In this document: piece by piece, positions 12,701-24,507 of the stretch | Layout: every line of letters starts with the position of its first letter | Position numbering within the stretch: position 1 is the stretch's first letter | Assembly: GCA_900660155.1 (NCBI GenBank) | Contig: CABFPE010000339.1 | Location: forward strand, 738,219 to 802,218 | Length of the DNA: 64,000 nt | Reading direction: 5' to 3' | DNA from: Hofstenia miamia | Lineage: Eukaryota > Xenacoelomorpha > Acoela > Hofsteniidae | Position numbers and translations under genes: made by a program | Notes under the pieces: generated by a model | Database searches by the model: none | What the model was told of the DNA's origin: nothing | The model's input: the letters and a program-made list of their open reading frames with translations, nothing else

Positions 12701-13700
12701 NNNNNNNNNNNNNNNNNNNNNNNNNNNNNNNNNNNNNNNNNNNNNNNNNNNNNNNNNNNNNNNNNNNNNNNNNNNNNNNNNNNNNNNNNNNNNNNNNNNN
12801 NNNNNNNNNNNNNNNNNNNNNNNNNNNNNNNNNNNNNNNNNNNNNNNNNNNNNNNNNNNNNNNNNNNNNNNNNNNNNNNNNNNNNNNNNNNNNNNNNNNN
12901 NNNNNNNNNNNNNNNNNNNNNNNNNNNNNNNNNNNNNNNNNNNNNNNNNNNNNNNNNNNNNNNNNNNNNNNNNNNNNNNNNNNNNNNNNNNNNNNNNNNN
13001 NNNNNNNNNNNNNNNNNNNNNNNNNNNNNNNNNNNNNNNNNNNNNNNNNNNNNNNNNNNNNNNNNNNNNNNNNNNNNNNNNNNNNNNNNNNNNNNNNNNN
13101 NNNNNNNNNNNNNNNNNNNNNNNNNNNNNNNNNNNNNNNNNNNNNNNNNNNNNNNNNNNNNNNNNNNNNNNNNNNNNNNNNNNNNNNNNNNNNNNNNNNN
13201 NNNNNNNNNNNNNNNNNNNNNNNNNNNNNNNNNNNNNNNNNNNNNNNNNNNNNNNNNNNNNNNNNNNNNNNNNNNNNNNNNNNNNNNNNNNNNNNNNNNN
13301 NNNNNNNNNNNNNNNNNNNNNNNNNNNNNNNNNNNNNNNNNNNNNNNNNNNNNNNNNNNNNNNNNNNNNNNNNNNNNNNNNNNNNNNNNNNNNNNNNNNN
13401 NNNNNNNNNNNNNNNNNNNNNNNNNNNNNNNNNNNNNNNNNNNNNNNNNNNNNNNNNNNNNNNNNNNNNNNNNNNNNNNNNNNNNNNNNNNNNNNNNNNN
13501 NNNNNNNNNNNNNNNNNNNNNNNNNNNNNNNNNNNNNNNNNNNNNNNNNNNNNNNNNNNNNNNNNNNNNNNNNNNNNNNNNNNNNNNNNNNNNNNNNNNN
13601 NNNNNNNNNNNNNNNNNNNNNNNNNNNNNNNNNNNNNNNNNNNNNNNNNNNNNNNNNNNNNNNNNNNNNNNNNNNNNNNNNNNNNNNNNNNNNNNNNNNN
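12701..13700. other. Assembly gap of exactly 1000 N
   Basis: This is a second placeholder-size gap. It begins inside a (TA)n run, so its real size is unknown. Confidence 0.95.
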
Positions 13701-13868
13701 GTGTAAATTTACAAAGGATGCTTTAGTACGAGACTTAATCAAGCCAGATTTCGGGTGTTGTCCCAGGTCAGTTTTGAGTAGTAATTAATGCTTAAAATTG
13801 TGTATATATATATTTATAAGTATTTACCACTAACTGGTTTTGTTTGCTTTTACTTTGCATGAATTGAG

Positions 13869-13870
<2 letters not shown>

Positions 13871-13907
<37 letters not shown>

Positions 13908-14724
13908 CATTAATAGATTTAGTTTAATTTATATTCATTTTTTGTTTAAGTTTGGTTCCTTTAATTCTAAATAAATTGATTCTATGATGTTTTTTGAAAA
14001 TTATCAATTGCCTTGGATAAGACTTTATAAGTAAATTTAATATCACAGTTCTTTAAGTGATTACAAAATGGTTGACTAATTTTTGTGTTCTCTAACTCTT
14101 GTTTGTAAATTTCTTGACCTCTTTCCAATGCATTGTGCACCACAGCTGGAAGTAATCTCATGTAATACCTGGTTTCGTCTTTATCTCTATTAGATGTTTT
14201 AGTTTATGGGTTTTAAGTATAAATCCTATTTTAAAATATGATGGAAAATTCTTTTCAGATCTTTCTGTAATTTAATTGATTGCTTGCCTCGATATTCAAT
14301 ATTAAAGATGTAATTGTATAAGTAATCACTTTGTTTTTAGTATTTTTAGTTTGTAGTAAATTTTCTAGTCTTGCTTATATAATTCAATCGACAATTGACT
14401 ATATATGTTGTATATTCATTACACCTTACAATAATCTTTGTGATTTTTTTGATGAAGTTCTTTGTAATTTTGAACCATTATAACATGTCGATGTTGATCA
14501 TGGATTTTTTGTAAATAAAATGTATCTTTGATGGTAGTAAATTATAAATTTCGTATTGGTTTTGTGCTCCAACACGCATCTTGCCAAGATTTCTTCTCAG
14601 AATCAGAAATAATAAACGATCGAAGTGTAATGATGTTATAATTATGGGAGACTGGAACTTTTACTCATTAGACAATAAAAATCAATCTAAATTATGAAAT
14701 TTTTTGTCAAAATTTAACTTTAAT
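13871..14724 (-). mobile_element. Penelope-like retroelement 3' remnant (GIY-YIG endonuclease part), copy 1
   Basis: Read on the minus strand, the repeat encodes a broken C-terminus of a Penelope-like protein. A GIY-YIG type segment (CIGKRSRNLQTRVREHKN, about 14080-14140) is followed, with frame shifts and stops, by a tail resembling HLKNCDIKF and IIESIYLELKEPNLN, the usual end of these endonucleases. The element ends in a (TA)n run (13871-13906). A second copy lies at about 31947-32751. Penelope elements carry a reverse transcriptase followed by a GIY-YIG endonuclease; only the end of the protein is left here. The assignment rests on motif recognition. Confidence 0.65.
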
Positions 14725-14845
14725 AATGATTGAAAACTGACATTTTTGAAAAAAACAAGTTATCAACATGTTCCCTCAACTAATGCGAATGGAAAATCTT
14801 ACATAGTGAATTTGCAAATGTTATTCGGCAGTTATACAAACAAAT

Positions 14846-14895
14846 ATATAGATATATATATATATATATACATATATATATAATATATATAACAG
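14846..14895. repeat. Imperfect (TA)n microsatellite
   Basis: TA repeats are interrupted by G and C at a few positions. A 66-codon minus-strand frame across it is low complexity and not a gene. Confidence 0.85.
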
Positions 14896-15609
14896 CATGC
14901 CAATAGTATGAGTTGAAAAAATACATATAATAAATAAAAATTACAAGTTTACCCAGAGTAAGTACTAACTCAAAATTCAAAATGCAAAAAGAAAAATATT
15001 TATGTTTTAGTCAGTTAATTATAATGTGTATTCATTCAGCTTTCTGAATTGTTTGTTTGCTGTTCGTCAACAATTTCTTAGAAACGAATACATCCAAGGT
15101 CAGCCACCATATAAATAAAATAGTTCCTAAAAATTGAAAATTTTAATAAAATTGTTTTAACATAAAATGTCCGTCAAAATTTTAAAGAAATCGGCATTGT
15201 TTACGGATCTGATAGCTTCATATGGCTCTTACCTTTTTGGAATACATCAATTTCTTTGACATTATTATTAAGCCAGCATGTAAGAAATTTTAATCTTATT
15301 GTAAAATAATGAACTTCTTTGAATTGTCTAGATATTTCACACTACATCTCTCAAAATTGACATTTTGATTTTGGATCATTAAAATTGTGTAGCATATTTT
15401 CTTGTTCTACAATTCTCGTGTACGACCTTGTGAATATTCAAATTTTTTCAAAACAAAGCATATCAAAGGTGATTAATAATTGAAATACGCATTTGTGACA
15501 GTCCTTATAATGTTTCTCAAAAAATTATGTTGTCAGGACTTTGTTAAAATGTACACTTTGGTGTGAACTACCGCGTTCTTATACAGAAAATTAGCGCGTT
15601 ATCAAAATG

Positions 15610-16359
15610 GTTAGCGGGTTTTTCACCTCATGCGAATACGCAAGTTAGTTACTAATGACGAAATAAACGAAGACTACTTCCTAAAAGAAACAATTTCAAT
15701 TATTAAGGATTTTAGTATCTCTTTTAAAACCTATGTAGTAAATCAGCATATATGTATAATTCCATAATATACATGATAGTATATGAAAATTTAGAATATG
15801 CATATTATAATGCAATTAATGAATAACTTCTACTTGAGAAAATGACATTTAATGAACTGTATCAAGATAAAAAAAATCTTCGTACACTTAGTTCTTGAAA
15901 ATTGTTCATTGAGTTCATGTTGAGTGGATCAACCCATATAGCCGGGCTGCTTCTGAAAATAAGAATCGCATGGAGATCCCATGAGAAAAAAGTGTCTCGT
16001 GCAATACATTTAACGTGATTTTGCAAACCTGTGATAAATCAGGTTCCAAAGAAATGCCATTTATCACAATAAGATTTTAATAAAATAGCTTCATCGATCA
16101 ATATCTGTATAACCGTGTATTATAGTTGAATTAGTATTATTGCACAACTAAATTGCTTAAATAGTATGAAAGGTACCGGTATTATGTCATTTTACACTAA
16201 ACAATATTGATTGCAAATGAAATTAAATGTAAAAGTTTTAGTAACACCAAAGATAAGCTTAACAACTGCAACTAATTCTTTTTATTAAATGTCTCTTTTC
16301 ATATTACGTCAACAGTTAGTAATTTGTATTCATTAATATGGAGTGAAAAACCCGCTAAC
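15610..16359. mobile_element. 750-bp non-autonomous DNA transposon with terminal inverted repeats
   Basis: Both ends carry GTTAGCGGGTTTTTCAC in inverted orientation (15610-15626 and 16343-16359). A weaker inverted match extends about 40 bp further inward (GAATAC and TTACTAA blocks). There is no clear target duplication and no coding capacity. The superfamily is not assigned. Confidence 0.6.
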
Positions 16360-16859
16360 TATTTTTTACATGGTGTATACATGTATAGTATATATGAGTA
16401 TTTGTTAATGCAAATTTTATAATATTTTGTTTAAATTAAACCGAAAAATTAAAAATAAATTTATACCTTGTCGCAAAAATCGGGCAGTTGGGGGAGTTTT
16501 TGTTAATATTTTTTGTTATGTAGATCACAGTGAGATTTGTAGAGCAAATAATAACGTAACCAAAGATGATAATTAAATTTTTTTAAAAAACCGCGGAAAT
16601 ACTAATTTGTGCTCGTGTTTAATTTAGTCATCCAGAACAAACGAGAAATTGTTAAATTTCTATATCACAGCATCACCCATGATTCCAGTTTTTTATACCC
16701 GGCATCAAGCATGCTAAAGACTAGCTTCTACAGAAAATTTAAAGTTCTTTAAGTGGTGAATAACTCAAAAGAAAAGCTGTAAATGGCCTTCCTGTGAAAA
16801 TTTTGGACATGAAAAGTAAAGATGAACAAATTTAGCTTTTAAAAAACCCATTTTTTCAG

Positions 16860-17361
16860 AACGAGACATAGCATTAATGCGTTGGTTAGCTGAAAAGGCC
16901 AATGAAAAAGTCGCCAAAGCTCTGTCCAAAAGTTGACGATTTGGGATTTTATTTAAAATTATCTCTGAAGAAACGATTAACAGTCTAAAATATTGCGAGA
17001 TAGTGTTGGAGTTTATTTCATATGCAAATGCTTTATACCGAACGGCTGGATATTGGAACAAGATGGCGAAACACTCACACTCCCGCTAAACATGTCTGAA
17101 AATGACATTCTAAATCTGCCATCGCCACCAAATTCTCCAAATATCAATCCGATGGAAAACGTGAGGACTATCCTCAAGAACTTCAAAGAAAAAAAATCCA
17201 CTTACGAAGGCGAAAAAATCCAAGAAGTGCAATATGAAATTGCACCGATCATACATAAAAATTTGATGAACAGAAAATTTGTAAAAATTAAACCAATTCA
17301 TTCTGCTATTACTCCCACTTTTCTGTTTGTAAATATGGTCATCCATTTGTGTGAAAATTAA
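16860..17361 (+). pseudogene. Decayed Tc1/mariner transposase fragment
   Basis: Two adjacent frames give pieces of a Tc1-type catalytic domain. One reads INSLKYCEIVLEFISYANAL. After a frameshift near 17040 it continues as GWILEQDGETLTL, then LPSPPNSPNINPMENV (about 17116-17163), which matches the family consensus W-P-x-x-S-P-D-L-N-P-I-E-N. The second catalytic Asp is present in EQDG, but the Asp of SPDLNP has become Asn. Stops and frameshifts show it is dead. No terminal repeats were found. Confidence 0.7.
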
Positions 17362-17546
17362 ATTTTCCTGAGTCCCATCTTTTTGCGACAAGCAAGATCT
17401 ATTCATCTTAAAACTCAACATAATTGATTTAGAAAGGTCAGAATTTGTTTAAATGTGAGAGAAAATCAGCAATAACACAGAATGTCTTTACAATGTGACT
17501 CAAAATGTACTTAAGACGTAATCCATTTTAATAACTGTTTAATAAC

Positions 17547-17801
17547 CTTATAAACAGTGGCGTATGCAAGGAGGAACTTGGTGGAATGACCCACCCCCAC
17601 ACCCCGTCACGTGCTCAAATTTGACTTTGACTGGTAAAATCAAAAATTTTTAGGTAAAAAAATTGAAAAATTTAAAATCTAAGATCGTGAAATGCCTTTT
17701 TTCTCAATATTTTCAAAAATCTTCGCGAGGCTTCGCTCCGCTTTTGGTCATAACTAAGATGTCTCGCCCTCAGAAAATCCTGCTTACGTCACTATTATAA
17801 A
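17547..17801. mobile_element. hAT-like MITE, about 240 bp
   Basis: The left end CAGTGGCGTATGCA (from 17555) and the inverted right end AGTGACGTAAGCA form terminal repeats. Flanks are CTTATAAA (17547-17554) and ATTATAAA (17794-17801), matching at 7 of 8 positions. The element contains the local hairpin GCGAGGCTTCGCTCCGC-like and no frame. Confidence 0.65.
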
Positions 17802-20800
17802 GAATATCTTTTGTTGAATAACATGCAGACTTCCAGAAGAAGTTGCAAATAACTTCAATGTAATTCTGCTACATATGCAAGGATTACACACTTGTTCCTA
17901 TCAGAAATCAAGAAACCGATTTTATGCTCGCTCAGTTGAGGCACGTTACTAAAACCGGAGAGATTAAACCGAACGTTTTTGTTAAGAATTTACAAAGGTT
18001 TATGTTTTATGGATTATTTATATACATCTTAAGAATGTAGTAGATGAAGTAAACGCTATAAGTTTAGTAAAGGTTATATGTGAATTTTGCGAGTATTTTT
18101 ATCGAATTGCATTAAAAGATAAGAAGCAGAAACTTTTGTGATAATTTTAGAATTAGTACAATTCAACAATAATTATTTGATAAAGGTTATATACATAATT
18201 GAACTGAAGAAATATTTGCAATAGATAAAATGTATACAACAACCACAGTAATTCATCAATTAAACATTCACCAATAGATATGTTATTGTTCCACGAAATC
18301 CAGATTGCCTAATATGTTTGGAGGAAGATGTTTGAAAATGCACATTAAAGGGCTGGTTCTGCTTTTAAGGGATAACTAAGCTCTTTAAGGTTTATAAAAA
18401 GCACTCATAAAATACAGCAAAGGTAACCACTGCAATTGTAAGCAGGGTTGTTTTTTAAAACGTTTTCCCGAATTAAACAAAAACATGATTTTGATATTTT
18501 TTTCCCAAAATTGCTTAAAAATACAATAATATTTGCAAAAATTCGTCCTCGGTAGGAAAGTATATTAAAAGTTATGAAATGTGAATATATATAAAAATTG
18601 TCTGTCTGTTATGTATAAGTAAATTCAAACAAAAATCTATAGAACAACGGATTTACGCATTTTCCATTGTACATAGCACTAGAATCATTGTAGCCTTATT
18701 TAGATATGCAGTATTTGCCCTTCATGAAGAATTATACATAATTATATACCTGTGTACTAGATTTCAAACTTTTTTATTAATTTTGTTTGAATTAGTATTA
18801 GTAGAAACATATACTGGCAACTTGTTAATATTGAAAAATTCTGTGCAACAAATATGTAATACAGAACTCGGGATTATTGAAATTTTGTGTTTCAATCAGC
18901 CAGTTTGGCAGGTAATTACCATTACCATTTACTTGAATAAAAAACAAAAAACATTGCTGTTTTTTCAAGGTGTTTTAAACATGCAGAAATACATTAGATG
19001 ACCTTTCTAAAATAAGGAAAACAATAATTTCATTTAAAATAAGTTATGATAGAATATATGCAGCTAGCTAATTACAAGCATTCGCTGATTATTTAGTAAA
19101 GTAACGTTAAGAAAAAATTTGCAAAGAAACCATAAATATATGTTCAAAGAAGCACGCAAAAATGAAAAATACATACAAACTCAAGAAAGTTAATTACTAG
19201 TATGTTAAAATCAAGGTTGGAACTTATTTTTGGACCTGCCCAACCCAGGCCAACCCGGCCCGTAGCTACGAACATCATAAAAAATTTGCCAGACACAGCC
19301 ATCATCCCATGTAGTTTTTCAAAAACCGCCCCACACCGGCGCTCAACCCATATTTGCTTCAATTTATCTCGCAACTTATAGTCCAATAATCATCACGTTA
19401 CCAAATATAGGAACAAAATTCTAGAAAATCAAAGTACATGGGAAAACAACAAACCCAATAAAAAATTAAGATCCTAGAATAGTTTGGCATAATTCATTTC
19501 TACGTTTTGTCAGTTAATGCATTTTTTGATTACGAATTAAATTCAAGGACATGTATTACAATTAACTAAAATGTATGAAATAAAAAATTTCACTTTATAA
19601 AATTTTTTTCTTGCTTTTCTTACTAAAATTTACGATTCTCGCTACATCATATTTTATTGACAACATTGCCAGAGTCCTTAGTTTCACATATAATACTTTG
19701 CAAAGCATTGTGTGCATTTGTTTTGAACTCAATATAATTTCTAAAGCTTTTTTATGAAATACTTCACTTTTAGTTTATAAAAACTCATATTTCCTAATAA
19801 CCTCCAAAACCATGGACCCAAGGAAATTGCACCTCGCCCTTTAAGGCCGGTACTGATTATCATGATGGGTGGTAACTGTTACGTTAATTTGATATTAACT
19901 ATCGTATGAGTACAACAAGTTTCCATACTAGCCTTTATACGTAATATGAAATACGCTCTAATTCAATATTGTTGCTCCTAGATGCAAAAGCAACGTTATG
20001 GTTACTTGAAAATGATATCGATCTCTTTCTTTAATGTCTAATTATAATACAGTATTTTGAAATTGTTTTGCTTTTTGAAATAGATTGATAAAAGGTGAAG
20101 TCGTTTCTATAATACTCCCATGATTTACTGCATTAAGGACTGTCGTAACTACACGATTTAATCGGCGCGATTGATATTGATATTTCAACAAGTTTTGCTT
20201 GAAGCAATATCAACAAGAATCTGATTCTTCTTTGGCAAAATTCATGTTTTACTCTGGCTTTGAATCCATCCCTGAAGAGCTCAATTGCAGAACAACTCCG
20301 TGGATATGGTCTAAGTCTAATCATAATCAATCACCAATCACAAAATCCATTCTCTTGATAAAATTCAGCATGAATATCATACCATTGTTTCAAGATGTAC
20401 CAATTCTAAAGGGGTAGAAAGTGATAAATGAAGAGATGATATACTTGATTATAATTTGATCTCTGACAACACAACGTTAACAATTTAGAATTTAGAAATT
20501 TTCAAGCTAATGCGCTGCTTCAACAAAGACTTTAACCAGAAACATGGTTGATCTGAAAAAATCAATTGAACAATTACTGGGAGAAGATGACGAAATATTA
20601 AGTATTTTGTTATAAATTATACATATGTAACCTAATTTTCAATGGCATACTTTGTTTCTCAGCAGTTTTAGTTATTATACTTTTGTTATTTTGTAGAATA
20701 ATGTTGGTTCTATACTTGGTCTTACTGTTTTACGATACACAATATACGTTACGAGTTTTGCTTAATGCGGTATTATGAATTCCAGACAGTGTTTTCTTAA

Positions 20801-20838
20801 TCTAACCATTTCAAGATGTGCAGCTAATTTAATGACAC

Positions 20839-20870
<32 letters not shown>

Positions 20871-21438
20871 AAATATTTTACTTTAACTTATTAATTTATC
20901 AGAATACTAAATCTTTAGATTTTTTTATAATAGATAGAGAATAGTTGTAGTAGGAAATTATTATAATTAACACTATCAGGAAAATTCGAAAGCAAAAACA
21001 CTAACCTCTAACGTTAACCATAAACCTTTCCATTTAAATTAATTAGAACACGTATATAAACGACAAAATTTTCCATCACTTGAATCTATATAATTTTTCA
21101 TGCGTGGAGTGATGATTAATATCACATCACTATTCACTTATCAGTACTGACATTTTGGAAGTCAAAATGCAGGAGGCACATGCCAGAAAATTAAAACCTT
21201 TGTGATTTAGTATATCAATGTATTGAAATTATATATATATAAATAATATTCCACTACTTTCCGAAAGTAGTATGAATTTTGCATGGAGAACATTCAAAAA
21301 CATTTAATTGAATAATCCGAGAATACATTTAAGGAGTTAGCTCAATTACATGTTATATACATATGCCAACAATCAGCAGAGAAAAACTATGTATTGAATA
21401 GAAAATTTGGATTATCAAATGAAAAATTTGGTGGGAAT
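17802..21438. other. Intergenic AT-rich stretch
   Basis: No gene can be supported. A GC-richer patch at 19200-19345 resembles hAT subterminal sequence (GGCCCG-type units), but no ends were found. A (TA)n run lies at about 20838-20870. A 23-codon frame at about 20545-20613 (MVDLKKSIEQLLGEDDEIL) looks protein-like but is isolated. Confidence 0.4.
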
Positions 21439-21711
21439 TCAATAGGCTTCCAATTGGACGAATCTAGAATTTTGATATTGGATTGAATTGGACAGAAAAA
21501 TCTGTGCAATGAACAATCCTGTAGATAAGGTTATTGGTTCATTTGGGCTTGGAAGTGTTAAGGTAGCAAGACCAAACTGTTGCTTTAATTTGCTAAATGA
21601 AAGATCATGTTCACCGTTCCATGTCTGTAGTGATCCTCTTTGAACTAGGCGCTGTAGTGGCAAACTGTTAGAAGCAAAATTGTGTATGTATTCTCGATAC
21701 CACCCAATCAT
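21439..21711 (-). pseudogene. Gypsy RT-RNase H connection fragment
   Basis: The frame GWYREYIHNFASNSLPLQRL corresponds to the conserved G-x-Y-R-x-F-I-x-x-F-S-x-x-A-x-P-L segment after the RT palm. It is followed by TWNGEHDLSFSKLKQQF and the start of RNase H, where the catalytic Asp of the E-T-D-A-S motif is lost (LSTGLF). Confidence 0.75.
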
Positions 21712-21851
21712 TTCTAAAAATCTTTGTAATGCGGCAACTCTTTGTCTCTTGAAACTGGGTTACTGGTTCAATTCGTTTAGTATCTAGAGATACATCACCG
21801 TTTTCAATGGCATGTCCCAAGAATTAAACTTTTCTTTCAAAGAAAGCAGAC

Positions 21852-22151
21852 TTATCTTGTCGCAATGTAAGTCCCCTGTCTGCGATTTTTGGTTAAAATT
21901 CTTCTCAATATCGCATCAAGTTCTTTCGAATTCCTATCTTCAATCAGAACGTCATCTACCAGGTATGCACAATCAACTTCAGTTCCAAACAAGTCATAAC
22001 CGATTCTCACCGCTTGAGCAATTGCATTTTTGAGACCTTCAATGACTCTTAAAGGCTCCCATAGCTTACCATTTGCAACAAAAGCAGCTTTTGGAACATC
22101 TTCACTATTCAAGGGTATTTGGTGATAGAATTGCGCAAAGTCAATATTCAC
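21852..22151 (-). pseudogene. Gypsy reverse transcriptase palm fragment
   Basis: DFAQFYHQIPLNSEDVPKAA is the first catalytic Asp region of the RT. CAYLVDDVLIEDRNSKEL contains the Y-x-D-D catalytic pair with one extra residue in the motif. Frames on both sides are broken. Confidence 0.8.
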
Positions 22152-22582
22152 AAAAACTGAACAACTAACTTTTTCAATTTATCATCCAAGTTTGGAATTG
22201 GAAACGAATCAAATTCTGTACAGCTATTTAGAGATCAATAATATATTACTAATCTGAGTTTATCGCTCAATTCACAACTTGAAAATTATGTCTGAATGGA
22301 GAACATGATGGCCTTATCAGTCCGTTTTCGTGACATTCTTTAATTTTACTTGTAACGAACCCTTAATGTTTTGGCTTGTAGATTGTCGCACTGGTTAAGT
22401 ATGAGGTTCTTGATTTTGCTTTAACTTTATAATTTGCATAGGCTCAAAATTTCCCAGCTTTGCTTTTTTCATCGGTAGATCAAAAAGATATCTAAAATCT
22501 TTTCTAATTGTTAAGTAGCTGATCCCCATCTTTTGTTTGCGTTGTCGCCGAAAAAGTAATGGGTCTTCCTTGTCCTGAAAAC

Positions 22583-22945
22583 TTAAGAATGTTTTGCTTC
22601 AAATCTTGAGAGAAATTCTATGCCAACAATGGCGTTAACTGACAATTGATCAACAACTCGAAACGTTATTTGTTTGTCCACTGATTCATCAACTCGAGCG
22701 GTTGTCTTCCAGCGTCCTGTTGGCTTAACTACAGAACCGTTTGCAATTGTTATAGATTCATCGCTTTGCAATTTGCCTAAGGTAACTTTCCTCGACAAAT
22801 TCTTATTAAAGTAATCTTGACTCATAAGATTATAAATCGATAAAGTGTCTATATAACAGGTGATAACACGTGCTCTTGTTCTCAGTTCAATTGTTTTAAA
22901 ATTATCTCTTTTCTCTGTAGCCATAAGCGAAATTTGTCCCTCCAA
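22583..22945 (-). pseudogene. Gypsy aspartic protease fragment
   Basis: The frame has retropepsin layout: a mutated active-site region (CYIDTLSIYNLMSQDYF, where D-T-G/S-A is expected), a middle strand region, and IVGIEFLSRF corresponding to I-L-G-x-D-F-L. It is 120 codons long and without a partner frame. Confidence 0.65.
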
Positions 22946-23152
22946 AAAGTTCTGTAACCCATAATAGTCAACATTTTCTTCTTGTTGCTCATGAGCAATA
23001 CTAGCGTTTACAAGAGCTCAATGATATTTTCTTGGCTTTCTTAATGTGTTTCAGTGTATCTGTTGCATTTTCGGCAATACGAGCAATTGACATACCTTTC
23101 TCTATCGTAAGGTTTTCTTCTTTAAGCACTGCTTTCCGACACTCGTCGTCAA

Positions 23153-23617
23153 TTATTCCACTAACAATCCTATAGCAATATATCGTATCGAGAAGTTTTT
23201 TTCCATTCGATCTAACTTACATATCTGTGCTTGAGATACAAGGTAACCATAAAAGTCATTAATTGGTTCGCTTGGCTGTTGTTTTCGTTTGAAGAAATTG
23301 TGTAGTTTCAAAGATATGTTATCTATAGGATTACCGTATTCTTCCAGCTTATCCATGATATTATCATATGTATCTTTGCTAGGAGATAGAGGAAATCCAT
23401 TGCATACTTCTAAGGTTGTGTCAGATAACGAATTCAATAGGATGTCTCGTTTCACTGATTCGTCTCTTATTCCAGCAGCTCGTAGAAAAATAGTCATCTT
23501 CTATTTCCATATTTTAAAGTTCCTCAGTCGATTTGACGGATCCATTATATCCAACAGTCCAGGAGTATTAAGACATTTTATAGTTATTGGGTTCAACATA
23601 GTAAACTTAGATTTCTG
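23153..23617 (-). pseudogene. Gypsy gag fragment
   Basis: From the ATG near 23602 the frame reads MLNPITIKC...MDPSNRLRNFKIWK, hits one TAG, and continues with FLRAAGIRDESVKRDILLNS and KLEEYGNPIDNISLKLHNFF. This is the capsid-like helical region seen in many Ty3/gypsy gag proteins (L-R-E-Y-x-x-P-x-x-N). No zinc knuckle survives. Confidence 0.7.
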
Positions 23618-23625
23618 TCACCAAG

Positions 23626-23747
23626 TGTAATCTTTCGAAGGCTTATAATAAAACACGCGTATCATCCAATAACAACGGTACATCCATTTAAATATCTGTT
23701 AGCACCGCGCTACTAGTTTCGTCTAGTTGTGTGTCAACACTGTTACA
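23626..23747 (-). repeat. Short 5' LTR (122 bp) of the gypsy element
   Basis: On the minus strand it begins TGTAACAGTGTTGACAC and ends GAAAGATTACA, giving TGTAA/TTACA inverted termini. TTATTATAAG near its 3' part can serve as a TATA region. The primer binding site starts within two bases of the LTR end. The second LTR was not found, so the limits are inferred from the termini. Confidence 0.6.
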
Positions 23748-23779
23748 CAATTAATTAATTAAGTGAATCTACATATAGA

Positions 23780-24259
23780 TTACCATCTATAATAAAAAAT
23801 ATAACTCAAATGAATCTTCAGTAAAATCACAAGTGTCTGTGGGAATAAGCTGACTGATGCTCCACCAGTCGCATTTCTGCTGCGTAATTTACTTTCTGCA
23901 TAGTTGCTTCTAACGGATATTAAAGAACATAAAAATTGTTTACTATCTAAATCATCTATTTTCTTGAAGAGCTTCGCATCTGCCATCTTTATATGTTCTC
24001 TAATACTGATGTATTTATCAATTATTCCTAATCTTACTCTGCAGTTTATCAATTTCGTTCTCATTTTGCTTGTTAATCCCTCCCCAAATGGAGCATCCAT
24101 AAGTGATTTTACTTAGCACTAAGGAATTATACAGAGTCTCCAGTTCATCTCTGCGAGAACCCAGATCCCAGATGCTTTAGTGTGGATGTTGCAGAAGGTA
24201 TGGTTTTACTACTGTGTACTAAAGTTCATCTTGGTATCAAATACAATACCTATAGAACT
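23780..24259 (-). pseudogene. LINE reverse-transcriptase C-terminal fragment
   Basis: On the minus strand broken frames give GIVFDTKMNFSTQ (equivalent to L-G-I-x-x-D-x-x-L-x-F) and MDAPFGEGLTSKMRTKLINC, with a tail of about 100 residues. This is the thumb and C-terminus of a jockey/CR1-like non-LTR polymerase. The matching upstream part appears to resume at 28697 on the far side of the nested hAT elements. Confidence 0.6.
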
Positions 24260-24507
24260 ATGAGAGACAAAGTTGGAAACGGGACAGGATGAATTTTTTC
24301 TAACCAAAACGGGCAAGGGACGAAATTTTTCAAATTGATGAGACCTTGTTAAAATTGAAATTGACGTAATCATTAAATACATGTACAGGTTTGTTCAATA
24401 TCTTATCTTCGATAATATATTTATAGAAAAAGCTAATAACAGATTATCTAGATAGGTTATCTAGGTAATCTAGATTATCTTCACTAAAAATATTAATTTT
24501 ACAGATT

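Larger units (their letters stand above)
21439..23747 (-). mobile_element. Decayed Ty3/gypsy LTR retrotransposon (5' LTR, gag, PR, RT, RNase H)
   Basis: Read on the minus strand the order is LTR (23626-23747), a primer-binding-site-like TTGGTGACAGAAA, gag (about 23617-23153), aspartic protease (22945-22583), reverse transcriptase (22151-21852), then the RT-RNase H connection (21711-21439). Protease before RT and the gag type are those of Ty3/gypsy, not copia. Frames are interrupted by stops and shifts, the 3' part and 3' LTR are missing, and the protease active site is degraded, so the copy is inactive. Confidence 0.8.

Noticed and set aside
18443-18480. CAGGGTTGTTTTTTAAAACG as a hAT end
   Set aside because: No partner end or duplication could be found within several kb.
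18580-18720. TCTGTCTGTTATG-type segment similar to ends of some invertebrate repeats
   Set aside because: Single copy in the window, no borders or target duplication visible.
20545-20613. Short frame MVDLKKSIEQLLGEDDEIL resembling a PWI-type helix
   Set aside because: Only 23 codons, no upstream or downstream exon in phase, and no diagnostic residues; too weak to call.
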